The translations under genes and the position numbers were made by a program. A model generated the notes under the pieces. That model made no database searches. It was not told the origin of the DNA and was given only the letters and a program-made list of their open reading frames with translations. Positions 27,067-36,232 of a DNA stretch of 64,000 bases are shown piece by piece. Positions within the stretch are counted from its first letter, which is position 1. Every line of letters begins with the position of its first letter. The stretch covers positions 496,001 to 560,000 of the forward strand of contig NZ_JACHMC010000001.1 of assembly GCF_014204815.1 (NCBI RefSeq). Reading direction: 5' to 3'. The DNA is from Micrococcus flavus. Its GTDB lineage: Bacteria; Actinomycetota; Actinomycetes; Actinomycetales; Micrococcaceae.

Positions 27067-27326
27067 TTCGTGCGCCCTTTGTTGGCAGGACCATCCATCC
27101 TGCGTGCCGAGGGGAGACGCACGACCGTCCCGGATCCGCCTCGGCCCTGCCCTGTGCGCGCGTCCGCCGCGCGAGCCTCCCGCTGTCTGAACACGCGGGG
27201 CACGGCGAGCCCGAGCGGGGGAGCGCACGATGGGGGAGGGGTAAGCGTCCCCGGGATGACCGTTTCAACCGTTCCGCAAGGCTCGCCCATCAGGGGTGAG
27301 AACCGGCGCGACGCAAGGAGATACAA
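27067..27326 (+). other. 5' leader of the spc operon
   Basis: This leader of about 260 bases lies between the promoter and rplN. I see no convincing ORF and no recognised riboswitch, only GC-rich segments able to form several stems and a CAAGGAG ribosome binding site at its end. It is the second-longest gene-free stretch of the ribosomal region. Confidence 0.5.
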
Positions 27327-27695
27327 GTGATCCAGCAGGAGTCGCGGCTCAAGGTCGCCGACAACACCGGTGCGAAGGAGATCCTGACCATCCGTGTTCT
27401 CGGTGGTTCCGGACGCCGTTACGCAGGCATCGGCGACACCATCGTCGCCACCGTCAAGGACGCCATCCCCGGCGGCAACGTCAAGAAGGGCGACGTCGTC
27501 AAGGCCGTGGTGGTCCGCACCCGCAAGCAGTCCCGCCGCCCCGACGGCTCGTACATCCGCTTCGACGAGAACGCGGCCGTCATCCTCAAGAACGAGGGCG
27601 AGCCCCGCGGCACGCGCATCTTCGGCCCCGTCGGCCGTGAGCTGCGCGACAAGCGGTTCATGAAGATCGTGTCGCTCGCTCCGGAGGTGATCTGA
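27327..27695 (+). CDS. rplN: 50S ribosomal protein L14
   Basis: L14 forms intersubunit bridges B5/B8 and is the docking site for RsfS. The 122 residues begin [20 protein letters not shown] and include [20 protein letters not shown] and [17 protein letters not shown], all standard. GTG 27327 follows AAGGAG by 7 bases. Confidence 0.98.
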   Translation: MIQQESRLKVADNTGAKEILTIRVLGGSGRRYAGIGDTIVATVKDAIPGGNVKKGDVVKAVVVRTRKQSRRPDGSYIRFDENAAVILKNEGEPRGTRIFGPVGRELRDKRFMKIVSLAPEVI

Positions 27696-27698
27696 CCC

Positions 27699-28040
27699 AT
27701 GGCCAAGATCAAGAAGGATGACCTGGTGCAGGTCATCTCGGGCAAGGACAAGGGCAAGCAGGGCAAGGTCCTGCGCGTGTTCCCGGCCGACGAGCGCGTG
27801 CTCGTCGAGGGCGTGAACCGCGTGACCCGTCACCTGCGTGCCGGCCAGAACAACAACGGCTCCACCGAGGGCGGCCTGCAGGTCGCCGAGGCCCCGATCC
27901 ACATCTCGAACGTGGCCGTGGTGGACCCCGAGACCAAGAAGCCGACCCGTGTGGGCTACCGCTTCGAGACCGTCGAGAAGAACGGCGAGCAGACCACCGT
28001 CAAGGTGCGCTTCGCCAAGGCCTCGGGGAAGGAGCTGTGA
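27699..28040 (+). CDS. rplX: 50S ribosomal protein L24
   Basis: L24 is a KOW-domain assembly initiator at the tunnel exit. The 113 residues carry [20 protein letters not shown] at the N-terminus (KOW motif) and [20 protein letters not shown] in the middle. It sits 3 bases after rplN and abuts rplE. Confidence 0.98.
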   Translation: MAKIKKDDLVQVISGKDKGKQGKVLRVFPADERVLVEGVNRVTRHLRAGQNNNGSTEGGLQVAEAPIHISNVAVVDPETKKPTRVGYRFETVEKNGEQTTVKVRFAKASGKEL

Positions 28041-28615
28041 TGACCGAGGTGCAGCAGACCGAGAAGGTCACGCCCCGTCTGAAGGACAAGTACCGCGAGG
28101 AGATCCGCGCGTCCCTGCAGGAGCAGTTCCAGTACGGCAACGTCATGCAGGTCCCGGGTCTCGTGAAGGTCGTCGTCAACATGGGTGTCGGCGAGGCCGC
28201 CAAGGACTCGAAGATCATCGACGGCGCCGTGGCCGACCTGACCGCGATCACCGGCCAGAAGCCGATGGTCACCAAGGCCCGCAAGTCCATCGCGCAGTTC
28301 AAGCTGCGCGAGGGCATGCCGATCGGCACCCACGCCACCCTCCGTGGCGACCGCATGTGGGAGTTCCTGGACCGCCTGGTCACGCTCGCGCTGCCGCGCA
28401 TCCGTGACTTCCGCGGCCTGTCCGACCGCCAGTTCGACGGCAACGGCAACTACACCTTCGGCCTGTCCGAGCAGACCGTGTTCCACGAGATCGACCAGGA
28501 CAAGATCGATCGCGTGCGCGGCATGGACATCACCGTGGTGACCACCGCCACGAACGACGACGAGGGCCGCGCGCTGCTGAAGGCGCTGGGCTTCCCGTTC
28601 AAGACCGACAAGTAA
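28040..28615 (+). CDS. rplE: 50S ribosomal protein L5
   Basis: L5 binds 5S rRNA and contacts P-site tRNA. The 191 residues include [40 protein letters not shown] and [19 protein letters not shown] 28040 is preferred to GTG 28037 because AAGGAG is then 6 bases upstream. In many actinobacteria a zinc-type S14 gene (rpsZ) follows; here the next gene is rpsH after 72 bases, with no S14. Confidence 0.97.
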   Translation: MTEVQQTEKVTPRLKDKYREEIRASLQEQFQYGNVMQVPGLVKVVVNMGVGEAAKDSKIIDGAVADLTAITGQKPMVTKARKSIAQFKLREGMPIGTHATLRGDRMWEFLDRLVTLALPRIRDFRGLSDRQFDGNGNYTFGLSEQTVFHEIDQDKIDRVRGMDITVVTTATNDDEGRALLKALGFPFKTDK

Positions 28616-28687
28616 GACCTCCACGCCACAGGTCCCCCACCGGTGAACCGGTGCGGGAAACCACGGCGAGAAAGGGCGGAAGCCCAC

Positions 28688-29086
28688 ATGACCATGACCG
28701 ATCCCGTCGCAGACATGCTGACCCGTCTGCGCAACGCCAATTCGGCCTACCACGACACCGTGTCCATGCCGTCCTCCAAGCTGAAGGTCCGCCTCGCGGA
28801 GATCCTGAAGACCGAGGGCTACATCCAGGACTGGCGTGAGGAGGCCGCCGAGGTCGGCAAGACGCTGACCATCGACCTCAAGTTCGGCCCGCAGCGTGAG
28901 CGTGCGATCGCCGGCCTGCGCCGCATCTCCAAGCCGGGTCTGCGCGTGTACGCGAAGTCCACGAACCTGCCCCACGTGCTGGGCGGCCTCGGCATCGCCA
29001 TCCTGTCCACCTCCTCCGGTCTGCTCACGGACCGTCAGGCGTCCCAGAAGGGCGTGGGCGGAGAAGTCCTCGCCTACGTCTGGTGA
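28688..29086 (+). CDS. rpsH: 30S ribosomal protein S8
   Basis: S8 binds the central domain of 16S rRNA and in E. coli represses the spc operon. The 132 residues start [18 protein letters not shown] (ATG 28688) and end with the conserved block [20 protein letters not shown] and GGEVLAYVW. An upstream in-frame codon at 28643 is rejected because the family begins at TDPVADM. Confidence 0.98.
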   Translation: MTMTDPVADMLTRLRNANSAYHDTVSMPSSKLKVRLAEILKTEGYIQDWREEAAEVGKTLTIDLKFGPQRERAIAGLRRISKPGLRVYAKSTNLPHVLGGLGIAILSTSSGLLTDRQASQKGVGGEVLAYVW

Positions 29087-29116
29087 CGGACGAGACAGAA
29101 GAAAGGCTGAACTGAC

Positions 29117-29650
29117 ATGTCGCGAATCGGACGTCTCCCGATCACCGTTCCCAGCGGCGTCGATGTGACCATCGACGGCGCCCGCATCTCCGTGAAGGGC
29201 CCCAAGGGCCAGCTGGAGCACACGCTGGCCGCGCCCATCACGGCCACCCTCGAGGAGGGGCAGGTCATCGTGGCCCGCCCCGACGACGAGCGTGAGTCCC
29301 GCTCCCTGCACGGTCTCTCCCGGTCCCTGATCAACAACATGGTGCTGGGCGTCACCGAGGGCTTCTCCAAGGCCCTCGAGGTCGTCGGCACCGGCTACCG
29401 CGTGCAGGCCAAGGGCCAGGACCTCGAGTTCGCCCTGGGCTACTCCCACCCGGTCCCCGTCACGTGCCCGGAGGGCATCACCTTCGCCGTCGAGGGCAAC
29501 AAGGTGACCGTCTCCGGGATCGACAAGCAGAAGGTCGGCGAGACCGCCGCCAACATCCGCAAGCTGCGCAAGCCCGACCCGTACAAGGGCAAGGGCGTGC
29601 GCTACGCGGGCGAGCAGATCCGCCGCAAGGCCGGAAAGGCAGGTAAGTGA
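29117..29650 (+). CDS. rplF: 50S ribosomal protein L6
   Basis: L6 supports the sarcin-ricin loop and factor binding. The 177 residues contain two repeats of the L6 fold. The start is [19 protein letters not shown], the middle has [20 protein letters not shown] and the C-terminal signature is [20 protein letters not shown]. Length is normal. The stop overlaps the rplR start. Confidence 0.98.
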   Translation: MSRIGRLPITVPSGVDVTIDGARISVKGPKGQLEHTLAAPITATLEEGQVIVARPDDERESRSLHGLSRSLINNMVLGVTEGFSKALEVVGTGYRVQAKGQDLEFALGYSHPVPVTCPEGITFAVEGNKVTVSGIDKQKVGETAANIRKLRKPDPYKGKGVRYAGEQIRRKAGKAGK

Positions 29651-30024
29651 TGTCTACTCTGAAGGTGAAGGGCAAGGGCAAGTTCAACGCCCGCACCCGC
29701 CGCCACCTCCGGGTGCGCAAGCGGATCTCCGGCACCACCGTCCGTCCCCGTCTCGTCGTCAACCGCTCCGCGCGCCACATGTTCGTGCAGGTCGTGGACG
29801 ACACCCAGGGCCGCACCCTGGCGTACGCCTCCACGATGGAGGCGGACGTGCGCGGCCTGGAGGGCGACAAGACCGCCAAGGCCAAGCGGGTCGGCGAGCT
29901 CGTCGCCGAGCGCGCGAAGGCCGCCGGCATCGAGGCCGTCGTGTTCGACCGCGGCGGCAACAAGTACCACGGCCGTGTGGCCGCGGTGGCCGACGGCGCC
30001 CGAGAGGGAGGGCTGAAGCTGTGA
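29650..30024 (+). CDS. rplR: 50S ribosomal protein L18
   Basis: L18 joins 5S rRNA to the 50S subunit with L5. The 124 residues contain [20 protein letters not shown] and [20 protein letters not shown] and end [23 protein letters not shown] 29650 is chosen over GTG 29647 for better spacing to the AGG-rich site inside rplF. It overlaps rpsE by 4 bases. Confidence 0.97.
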   Translation: MSTLKVKGKGKFNARTRRHLRVRKRISGTTVRPRLVVNRSARHMFVQVVDDTQGRTLAYASTMEADVRGLEGDKTAKAKRVGELVAERAKAAGIEAVVFDRGGNKYHGRVAAVADGAREGGLKL

Positions 30025-30773
30025 CCGAGACCAACAACGAGAAGGACACCCAGGTGAGCGAGACCACCGAGACCACCGTGTCCGAGACCTCCGCGGGCTC
30101 GGCCGGTCAGTCCACCGAGCGCAACGCGGGCGGCCGCGGCGGCCGTGACGGCGGCCGCGGTGGCCGTGACGGCGACCGTCGCGGCGGTCGCCGCGACGAC
30201 CGCAACCGGCGCGGCGCCCAGGACGACGAGAAGGACCAGTTCCTCGAGCGCGTCGTGGCGATCAACCGCGTGTCCAAGGTCGTCAAGGGCGGCCGTCGGT
30301 TCTCCTTCACCGCCCTCGTGGTGGTGGGTGACGGCGACGGCACCGTCGGCGTCGGCTACGGCAAGGCCAAGGAGGTGCCCGCCGCGATCCAGAAGGCCGT
30401 GGAGGAGGCCAAGAAGTCCTTCTTCCGCGTGCCGCGCGTCGGCTCCACCATCCCGCACCTCGTGCAGGGTGAGGACGCCGCCGGCGTCGTCCTCCTGCGC
30501 CCGGCGTCCCCGGGCACCGGCGTGATCGCCGGCGGCCCGGTCCGCGCCGTCCTCGAGTGCGCGGGCATCCACGACGTGCTGTCGAAGTCCATGGGCTCCG
30601 TGAACGCGATCAACATCGTGCGCGGCACCGTGGACGCCCTCAAGCGTCTCGAGGAGCCCCAGGCCGTGGCCGCCCGCCGCGGCAAGGCCCTCGACGAGAT
30701 CGCCCCCCATGCGATGCTGCGCACCATGGAGAACGATCGTGCCCAGAAGAGCGCGCAGAAGGCAGGTGCCTGA
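30021..30773 (+). CDS. rpsE: 30S ribosomal protein S5 with RGG-rich N-terminal extension
   Basis: S5 helps unwind mRNA at the entry site and sets accuracy. The core (about residues 70-235) has [41 protein letters not shown] and [18 protein letters not shown], with a normal spectinomycin loop. The 250 residues exceed the usual 165-200. Residues 1-30 are Thr/Ser/Glu rich, and residues 35-65 repeat [20 protein letters not shown]-like units. Starts GTG, overlapping rplR as GTGA. Confidence 0.97.
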   Translation: MTETNNEKDTQVSETTETTVSETSAGSAGQSTERNAGGRGGRDGGRGGRDGDRRGGRRDDRNRRGAQDDEKDQFLERVVAINRVSKVVKGGRRFSFTALVVVGDGDGTVGVGYGKAKEVPAAIQKAVEEAKKSFFRVPRVGSTIPHLVQGEDAAGVVLLRPASPGTGVIAGGPVRAVLECAGIHDVLSKSMGSVNAINIVRGTVDALKRLEEPQAVAARRGKALDEIAPHAMLRTMENDRAQKSAQKAGA

Positions 30774-30775
30774 TC

Positions 30776-31000
30776 ATGGCTGAGCCCACCCGCAAGAACA
30801 TCCAGCCCTCCGACGCCACCCTGGTGATCACCCAGACCCGCGGCGTCACGGGCTCCAAGCAGAACCATCGCGACACCCTGCGCTCGCTCGGCCTCAAGCG
30901 GATCGGCCACTCGGTCACCCGCACGGCCGACGCGGTGACCGTGGGCATGGTCAACACCGTGCCGCACCTGGTGTCCGTGGAGGAGGTCAACAATGGCTGA
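30776..31000 (+). CDS. rpmD: 50S ribosomal protein L30
   Basis: L30 is a small 50S protein present in many but not all bacteria. The 74 residues show [20 protein letters not shown] and [14 protein letters not shown], the family core, with about 12 extra N-terminal residues ([13 protein letters not shown]). ATG 30776 starts 3 bases after the rpsE stop. The end overlaps rplO by 8 bases. Confidence 0.96.
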   Translation: MAEPTRKNIQPSDATLVITQTRGVTGSKQNHRDTLRSLGLKRIGHSVTRTADAVTVGMVNTVPHLVSVEEVNNG

Positions 31001-31445
31001 CAACGACGCCATCAAGGTCCACGACCTGCGTCCGGCCCCGGGTGCCAAGACCGCCAAGACCCGCGTGGGTCGCGGCGAGGCCTCCAAGGGCAAGACCGCC
31101 GGTCGCGGCACCAAGGGCACCAGCGCCCGCTACCAGGTCCGCGCGGGCTTCGAGGGCGGCCAGCTGCCCCTGCACATGCGCCTGCCCAAGCTGCGGGGCT
31201 TCAAGAACCCGTTCCGCACCGAGTACCAGGTGGTCAACCTGGACAAGCTCTCGGCGCAGTTCCCCGAGGGCGGCGAGGTGTCCGTGGACGCGCTCGTGGC
31301 CAAGGGCCTGGTCCGCAAGGGCCAGCCCGTGAAGGTCCTCGGCGCCGGCGAGATCACCTCCGCGGTGCAGGTGAAGGCGCACGCCTTCTCCGCCTCCGCC
31401 GTCGAGAAGATCCAGGCCGCGGGCGGCTCGACCGAGACCGTCTGA
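30993..31445 (+). CDS. rplO: 50S ribosomal protein L15
   Basis: L15 is a late assembly protein of the 50S core. The 150 residues include [34 protein letters not shown] and the globular domain [20 protein letters not shown]. The start overlaps rpmD by 8 bases and the protein is followed by a strong hairpin, which separates it from secY. Confidence 0.98.
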   Translation: MADNDAIKVHDLRPAPGAKTAKTRVGRGEASKGKTAGRGTKGTSARYQVRAGFEGGQLPLHMRLPKLRGFKNPFRTEYQVVNLDKLSAQFPEGGEVSVDALVAKGLVRKGQPVKVLGAGEITSAVQVKAHAFSASAVEKIQAAGGSTETV

Positions 31446-31463
31446 CCGCCTGGACCGCACTCA

Positions 31464-31506
31464 CCAGGGCCCCCGGCCCGGGCTTCCGCCCGGCCGGGGG
31501 CCCTGG
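31464..31506 (+). terminator. terminator hairpin after rplO
   Basis: A stem of about 19 base pairs with one bulged C closes on a TTCC loop (31464-31483 with 31488-31506). No T-tract follows, and the secY -10 box starts 8 bases later, so a new transcript begins right after the spc operon. Confidence 0.75.
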
Positions 31507-31513
31507 CCGTGTG

Positions 31514-31519
31514 TAGACT
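31514..31519 (+). promoter_or_regulatory. -10 box of secY-adk-map
   Basis: TAGACT lies 94 bases before secY. The preceding sequence is the terminator arm, so no recognisable -35 exists. The predicted start is near 31526, leaving a leader of about 87 bases. Confidence 0.55.
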
Positions 31520-31612
31520 CGCACGGCGGGCCGGTCCGCCCGGACCGCTCCCCGGCGCCCTCCTCACGGGGGGAGTGCGCCCTCGACCCGACCCCCCCCT
31601 GCAGGAGGACAC

Positions 31613-32920
31613 GTGTTCAAGGCCATCGCCCGGATCGCCCGGACGCCGGACCTGCGCCGGAAGATCCTGTTCACGCTCTCCCTGATCGCGGTGTACCGCC
31701 TCGGCGCGTTCGTCCCGTCCCCGGGAGTCGACTACGCCGCGGTGCAGACGTGCCTCGCCGCCGGGTCCACCTCGGGCGGCCTCTACTCGTTCGTGAACAT
31801 GTTCTCCGGCGGCGCGCTCCTCCAGGTGTCGGTCTTCGCGCTGGGCATCATGCCGTACATCACCGCGTCGATCATCGTGCAGCTCCTGCGCGTGGTGATC
31901 CCCCGGTTCGAGCAGCTCCACCAGGAGGGCCCGCAGGGCCAGGCCACGCTCACGCAGTACACCCGCTACCTCACGATCGCCCTCGCGGTCCTGCAGGGGA
32001 CCACGATGGCCTCCCTCGCCCGCACGGGCGCCCTGCTGAACTGCCAGCTGCCGCTGCTCCGGGACGACTCGATCGCCTCGGTGCTCATGGTCGTCCTGGT
32101 GCTCGTCACCGGCTGCGTGATCGTGATGTGGCTGGGCGAGCGGATCACAGAGCACGGCGTGGGCAACGGCATCTCGCTGCTGATCTTCGCCTCGATCGCC
32201 GCGTCCTTCCCCTCGGGCATCGCCCAGGTGTTCCAGACGCAGGGCTGGCGGGTGTTCGCGATCGTCATGCTCGTGGGCCTGCTGACGATGCTCGCGATCG
32301 TCTTCGTGGAGGAGTCGCAGCGCCGCATCCCCGTGCAGTATGCCAAGCGCCAGATCGGGACGCGGACGGTCGGCGGGTCCAGCACGTTCATCCCGATCAA
32401 GGTCAACATGGCCAACGTGATCCCGGTGATCTTCGCGTCCTCGGTGCTCATGCTCCCGGGCATCCTGATCCAGTTCAACACCCCCCAGGACGGCTCGGCG
32501 CCGCCGGCCTGGGTGAGCTTCCTGAGCACCTACTTCCAGGGCGGGGACCACCCCGTCTACATGGCCCTGTACCTGCTGATGATCATCGGCTTCACGTACT
32601 TCTACGTGTCCATCACGTTCAACCCGCAGGAGATCTCGGACAACATGAAGCGCTACGGCGGCTTCATCCCCGGGGTCCGCGCCGGACGGCCCACCGAGCG
32701 CTACCTGCAGTACGTCATCAGCCGCATCACGCTCCCGGGTGCGCTCTACCTGGGTATCGTGGCCATGATCCCGCTGATCGCCTTCGTGCTGATCGGCGCG
32801 AACCAGAACTTCCCGTTCGGAGGCACCTCGATCCTCATCATGGTCGGGGTGGGCCTGCAGACGGTGAAGCAGATCAGCGCCCAGATGGAGCAGCGCCACT
32901 ACGAGGGCCTGCTGCGCTGA
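31613..32920 (+). CDS. secY: preprotein translocase subunit SecY
   Basis: SecY is the pore of the SecYEG channel in the plasma membrane. The 435-residue protein has about ten membrane spans. The N-terminal plug region follows ILFTLSLIAVYRLGAFVPSP, and the protein contains FSGGALLQVSVFALGIMPYI, GVGNGISLLIF and the C-terminal cytosolic loop with IPGVRAGRPTERYL. The GTG start follows AGGAGG. It is cotranscribed with adk 42 bases on. Confidence 0.98.
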   Translation: MFKAIARIARTPDLRRKILFTLSLIAVYRLGAFVPSPGVDYAAVQTCLAAGSTSGGLYSFVNMFSGGALLQVSVFALGIMPYITASIIVQLLRVVIPRFEQLHQEGPQGQATLTQYTRYLTIALAVLQGTTMASLARTGALLNCQLPLLRDDSIASVLMVVLVLVTGCVIVMWLGERITEHGVGNGISLLIFASIAASFPSGIAQVFQTQGWRVFAIVMLVGLLTMLAIVFVEESQRRIPVQYAKRQIGTRTVGGSSTFIPIKVNMANVIPVIFASSVLMLPGILIQFNTPQDGSAPPAWVSFLSTYFQGGDHPVYMALYLLMIIGFTYFYVSITFNPQEISDNMKRYGGFIPGVRAGRPTERYLQYVISRITLPGALYLGIVAMIPLIAFVLIGANQNFPFGGTSILIMVGVGLQTVKQISAQMEQRHYEGLLR

Positions 32921-32962
32921 GCGCCGTCCCAGCCCGTCCACCCCGACAGTGAGGACCACACG

Positions 32963-33580
32963 ATGACCCGCATGCTGCTGATGGGGCCCCCCGGCTCCGG
33001 CAAGGGCACCCAGGCCACCCGGATCGCCGACAAGCTGGGGATCGTCGCGATCTCCACCGGTGACATCTTCCGCCACAACGTCAAGAACATGACGGAGCTG
33101 GGCCAGGAGGCCAAGCGCTACATGGACGCCGGCGACTTCGTGCCGGACGAGGTGACCAACCGCATGGTCGCCGACCGCATCGCCCAGGCGGACGCCGCGA
33201 GCGGCTTCCTCCTGGACGGCTATCCGCGCACCGCGGGCCAGGTCGAGGCCCTCGACGCCATGCTGCGCGAGGCGGGCCTGGCGCTGTCCGCCGTCGTGGA
33301 GCTCGAGGTGCAGGACGCCGAGCTGGTGCAGCGCCTCCTCAAGCGCGCCGAGATCGAGGGTCGCGCCGACGACACGGAGGAGGTCATCCAGCACCGCCTC
33401 GACCTCTACCACCGGGAGACCGAGTCGGTCATCGAGTCGTACGCCGACCGCGGCATCGTGGCGCGCGTGGACGGCACGGGTCAGATCGACGACGTGACCG
33501 AGCGCGTCCTGCAGGCCGTGTACTCGGTGCGCGTGGCCACCGGGACCATGCCGGTCGTCACCCCGGACCAGCAGGCCTGA
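32963..33580 (+). CDS. adk: adenylate kinase
   Basis: The enzyme catalyses AMP + ATP to 2 ADP in the cytosol. The 205 residues contain the P-loop GPPGSGKGTQATRIADKLG (residues 7-25), the AMP-binding ISTGDIFRHNV and DGYPRTAGQVEALD. A short or atypical LID spans around EIEGRADDTEEVIQHRLDLY and shows no zinc cysteines. The secY-adk-map order is widely conserved. Confidence 0.97.
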   Translation: MTRMLLMGPPGSGKGTQATRIADKLGIVAISTGDIFRHNVKNMTELGQEAKRYMDAGDFVPDEVTNRMVADRIAQADAASGFLLDGYPRTAGQVEALDAMLREAGLALSAVVELEVQDAELVQRLLKRAEIEGRADDTEEVIQHRLDLYHRETESVIESYADRGIVARVDGTGQIDDVTERVLQAVYSVRVATGTMPVVTPDQQA

Positions 33581-33584
33581 CCGC

Positions 33585-34427
33585 GTGGTCGGCCGCCGCT
33601 CCCTGGAGCTGAAGACCACCCCCCAGCTGCAGAGCATGCAGCGTGCGGGGGTGGTCCTGTCCTCGGCACTGGACGCCGCGGTCGCCGCCGCAGCGCCCGG
33701 CGTCACCACCGCGGAGGTGGACGCGGTCTTCGCCCACGTCCTCGCCGAGCACGGTGCCACCTCGAACTTCCTCGGCTACCACGGCTTCCCCGCGTCCATC
33801 TGCGCGTCGGTGAACGAGGAGGTCGTCCACGGGATCCCGGGGGACCGGGTCCTGCAGCAGGGCGACGTCCTCAAGATCGACGGCGGCGCGATCGTCGACG
33901 GCTGGCACTCCGACTCGGCGCGCACGGTCATCCTCGGCTCGTCCGAGGCCGGCACGGCGGACCCGGAGGACGAGCGCCTCTCCGACATCACCCGGGCCGC
34001 CCTATGGGTCGGCATCGCCGCCTTCGCGTCGGCGAGGCACGTCGGCGAGATCGGCGACGCGATCGACGACTTCGTCACCGGGCAGGCGGGGGCCCCGCTG
34101 GGCATCCTCGAGGACTACGTGGGCCACGGGATCGGCTCCGCGATGCACCTGCCGCCCGACGTCTTCAACTACCGCACCGGCCATCAGGGCCCCAAGGTCC
34201 GGCCCGGCCTCGCCCTGGCGATCGAGCCGATGCTCGTGCGCGGGGGCATCGGGACCCGCACCCTGGAGGACGGGTGGACCGTGGTGACCACGGACGGCGC
34301 CCGCGCCAGCCAGTGGGAGCACACGGTGTGCCGGCACGCCGGAGGCGTGTGGGTGCTGTCCGCGCCCGACGGCGGTGCCGCCGAGCTCGCCCGGCACGGC
34401 GTCGTCCCCGTCCCTCCGGGGGAGTGA
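33585..34427 (+). CDS. map: type I methionine aminopeptidase
   Basis: The enzyme removes initiator methionine from nascent proteins. The 280 residues carry the full set of metal ligands: two Asp in [20 protein letters not shown], His in [10 protein letters not shown], Glu in AIEPML and Glu in SQWEHTV, plus the substrate His in [19 protein letters not shown]. The GTG start lies 4 bases after the adk stop. It has no N-terminal zinc-finger extension. Confidence 0.97.
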   Translation: MVGRRSLELKTTPQLQSMQRAGVVLSSALDAAVAAAAPGVTTAEVDAVFAHVLAEHGATSNFLGYHGFPASICASVNEEVVHGIPGDRVLQQGDVLKIDGGAIVDGWHSDSARTVILGSSEAGTADPEDERLSDITRAALWVGIAAFASARHVGEIGDAIDDFVTGQAGAPLGILEDYVGHGIGSAMHLPPDVFNYRTGHQGPKVRPGLALAIEPMLVRGGIGTRTLEDGWTVVTTDGARASQWEHTVCRHAGGVWVLSAPDGGAAELARHGVVPVPPGE

Positions 34428-34486
34428 CGCCGCCGCCGAGCGGCCGCCGCCCCGATGACGAGGTGGCCCGGCCCGCCCGGATGAGG

Positions 34487-34492
34487 TACCAT
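34487..34492 (+). promoter_or_regulatory. -10 box of the infA/alpha operon
   Basis: TACCAT lies about 110 bases upstream of infA, with a weak TGGCCC 17 bases before it. The predicted start is near 34499. The leader ends in GTGGAGGAC, the infA ribosome binding site. Confidence 0.55.
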
Positions 34493-34600
34493 CGAACGTT
34501 GACCGTGCCCGCTGCCCGTCGGGCGTCCCGGTGCGGTCGACCCCGTTCCCGTCGTGCGGCCGCCCCGTGTGCGCCGCACGGCATGACGATTGTGGAGGAC

Positions 34601-34822
34601 ATGGCTAAGAAGGAAGGTGTCATCGAGGTCGAGGGCACGGTCTCGGAGGCGTTGCCGAATGCGATGTTCCGAGTCCGTCTGCAGAACGAGCACGTCGTGC
34701 TCGCCACGATCTCCGGAAAGATGCGTCAGCACTACATCCGCATCCTCCCCGAGGACCGCGTGGTGGTGGAGCTTAGCCCCTACGACCTCAACCGGGGTCG
34801 CATCGTCTACCGCTACAAGTAA
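34601..34822 (+). CDS. infA: translation initiation factor IF-1
   Basis: IF-1 is an OB-fold factor that blocks the A site during initiation. The 73 residues [20 protein letters not shown]...[20 protein letters not shown]...RGRIVYRYK are near-identical in pattern to other bacterial IF-1. ATG 34601 follows GTGGAGGAC. Longer in-frame starts upstream are shadows. rpmJ follows after 35 bases. Confidence 0.98.
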   Translation: MAKKEGVIEVEGTVSEALPNAMFRVRLQNEHVVLATISGKMRQHYIRILPEDRVVVELSPYDLNRGRIVYRYK

Positions 34823-34857
34823 GAATCCCCGTCCAAGCGAACGCAGGAGGAGGAGCC

Positions 34858-34971
34858 GTGAAGGTTCAGCCGAGCGTGAAGCGGATTTGCGACAAGTGCC
34901 AGATCGTGCGCCGTCAGGGCCGCGTGCTGGTGATCTGCTCGAACCCGCGCCACAAGCAGCGCCAGGGCTGA
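34858..34971 (+). CDS. rpmJ: 50S ribosomal protein L36 (zinc-binding type)
   Basis: This is a 37-residue protein, [20 protein letters not shown] then [17 protein letters not shown]. The CxxC pair (residues 11 and 14), Cys27 and His32 form the zinc ribbon of the C+ type. The start is GTG 34858 after GGAGGAGGAGCC. The gene is short enough to be missed by length-limited gene finding. It sits in the usual infA-rpmJ-rpsM order. Confidence 0.97.
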   Translation: MKVQPSVKRICDKCQIVRRQGRVLVICSNPRHKQRQG

Positions 34972-35244
34972 TCGCGTCCCCGGGGATCCGGGGGCCCGAC
35001 GTCACGCGTTGACCACATCACAGAACCGGCCCACGAGGGTCGGACATCAGAGACAGCGCACCCTGACGGGTGCGAGACCTCCGGCCGCAGGGGCCGGGGA
35101 CCGACGACGGCGACGCCGACGCCGCGGAGCACCACCGGACACTTCGCCGGTGCCGCGCGGGGCTCGCCGGGCCGCCCGCCGGCCGCGTCGCCGGGACGTC
35201 GCTGGTGCAGACCCCTGCTGCAGAAGGAATCAGGAGGACGGCCC
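34972..35244 (+). other. rpmJ-rpsM intergenic region
   Basis: These 273 bases without a gene lie inside the alpha operon. They contain a 7-base hairpin (CGCACCC TGAC GGGTGCG, 35057-35074) and a GC-rich segment able to fold further. No -10 box as clear as those elsewhere is seen. A leader for S13/S11/alpha translation control is possible but not shown. Confidence 0.4.
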
Positions 35245-35613
35245 ATGGCTCGTCTTGCAGGCGTTGACATTCCGCGCGAGAAGCGCGTGATCATCGCACT
35301 CACGTACATCTACGGTGTGGGCAGGACCCGCGCTGAGGAGACCCTCGCGGCCACCGGGATCGACCGGGACATCCGCGTGAAGGACCTCTCCGACGAGCAG
35401 CTGGTGCAGCTGCGCGACCACATCGAGGGCAGCTACAAGGTGGAGGGCGACCTCCGCCGCGAGGTGGCCGCCGACATCCGCCGCAAGGTGGAGATCGGCT
35501 CCTACGAGGGCCTGCGCCACCGTCGCGGCCTTCCGGTGCGCGGCCAGCGCACGAAGACCAACGCCCGCACCCGCAAGGGCCCGAAGAAGACGGTCGCCGG
35601 CAAGAAGAAGTGA
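35245..35613 (+). CDS. rpsM: 30S ribosomal protein S13
   Basis: S13 is a head protein forming bridges B1a/B1b and touching P-site tRNA. The 122 residues include [31 protein letters not shown] and the C-terminal signature [20 protein letters not shown], with a basic tail [14 protein letters not shown] 35245 follows GGAGGACGGCCC. Confidence 0.98.
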   Translation: MARLAGVDIPREKRVIIALTYIYGVGRTRAEETLAATGIDRDIRVKDLSDEQLVQLRDHIEGSYKVEGDLRREVAADIRRKVEIGSYEGLRHRRGLPVRGQRTKTNARTRKGPKKTVAGKKK

Positions 35614-35699
35614 TCTGCCGTCCGCGGTGACCCCGGCCCCGGCCGTGGGACCCGCGACGCCAGCACTCTCACCAGCAGCTTTCCCGCAAGGAGAACCCC

Positions 35700-36101
35700 A
35701 TGCCCCCCAAGACCCGTTCTGCGGTCCGCAAGCCGCGTCGCAAGGACAAGAAGAACATCACCGTGGGCCAGGCCCACATCAAGAGCACGTTCAACAACAC
35801 CATCGTGTCGATCACGGACACGACGGGCGCCGTCATCTCCTGGGCCTCGTCCGGCGAGGTGGGCTTCAAGGGCTCGCGCAAGTCGACCCCGTACGCCGCG
35901 CAGATGGCCGCCGAGCAGGCCGCCAAGCGTGCGCAGGAGCACGGCATGAAGAAGGTGGACGTCTTCGTGAAGGGCCCGGGCTCGGGCCGCGAGACCGCCA
36001 TCCGCTCCCTCCAGGCCGCCGGCCTCGAGGTGGGGTCCATCCAGGACGTCACCCCCCAGGCCCACAACGGCGCTCGCCCCGCGAAGCGCCGCCGCGTCTG
36101 A
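35700..36101 (+). CDS. rpsK: 30S ribosomal protein S11
   Basis: S11 forms part of the mRNA exit path on the platform. The 133 residues contain [39 protein letters not shown] and [20 protein letters not shown] and end [11 protein letters not shown]. The length is standard for actinobacteria. The gene starts 86 bases after rpsM behind AAGGAG. Confidence 0.98.
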   Translation: MPPKTRSAVRKPRRKDKKNITVGQAHIKSTFNNTIVSITDTTGAVISWASSGEVGFKGSRKSTPYAAQMAAEQAAKRAQEHGMKKVDVFVKGPGSGRETAIRSLQAAGLEVGSIQDVTPQAHNGARPAKRRRV

Positions 36102-36232
36102 TCTGAGCGCTGTGTCCGCATCCGCCCCGCGCGGGGCGGGTGCGGACAGGTCGTCGACCTGACCCCACCCCCGTCCTCGTTTCCCCCCACCGCGTGCGTC
36201 ATATGGCGGACGCTCGCCGAAAGGAAATGTCC

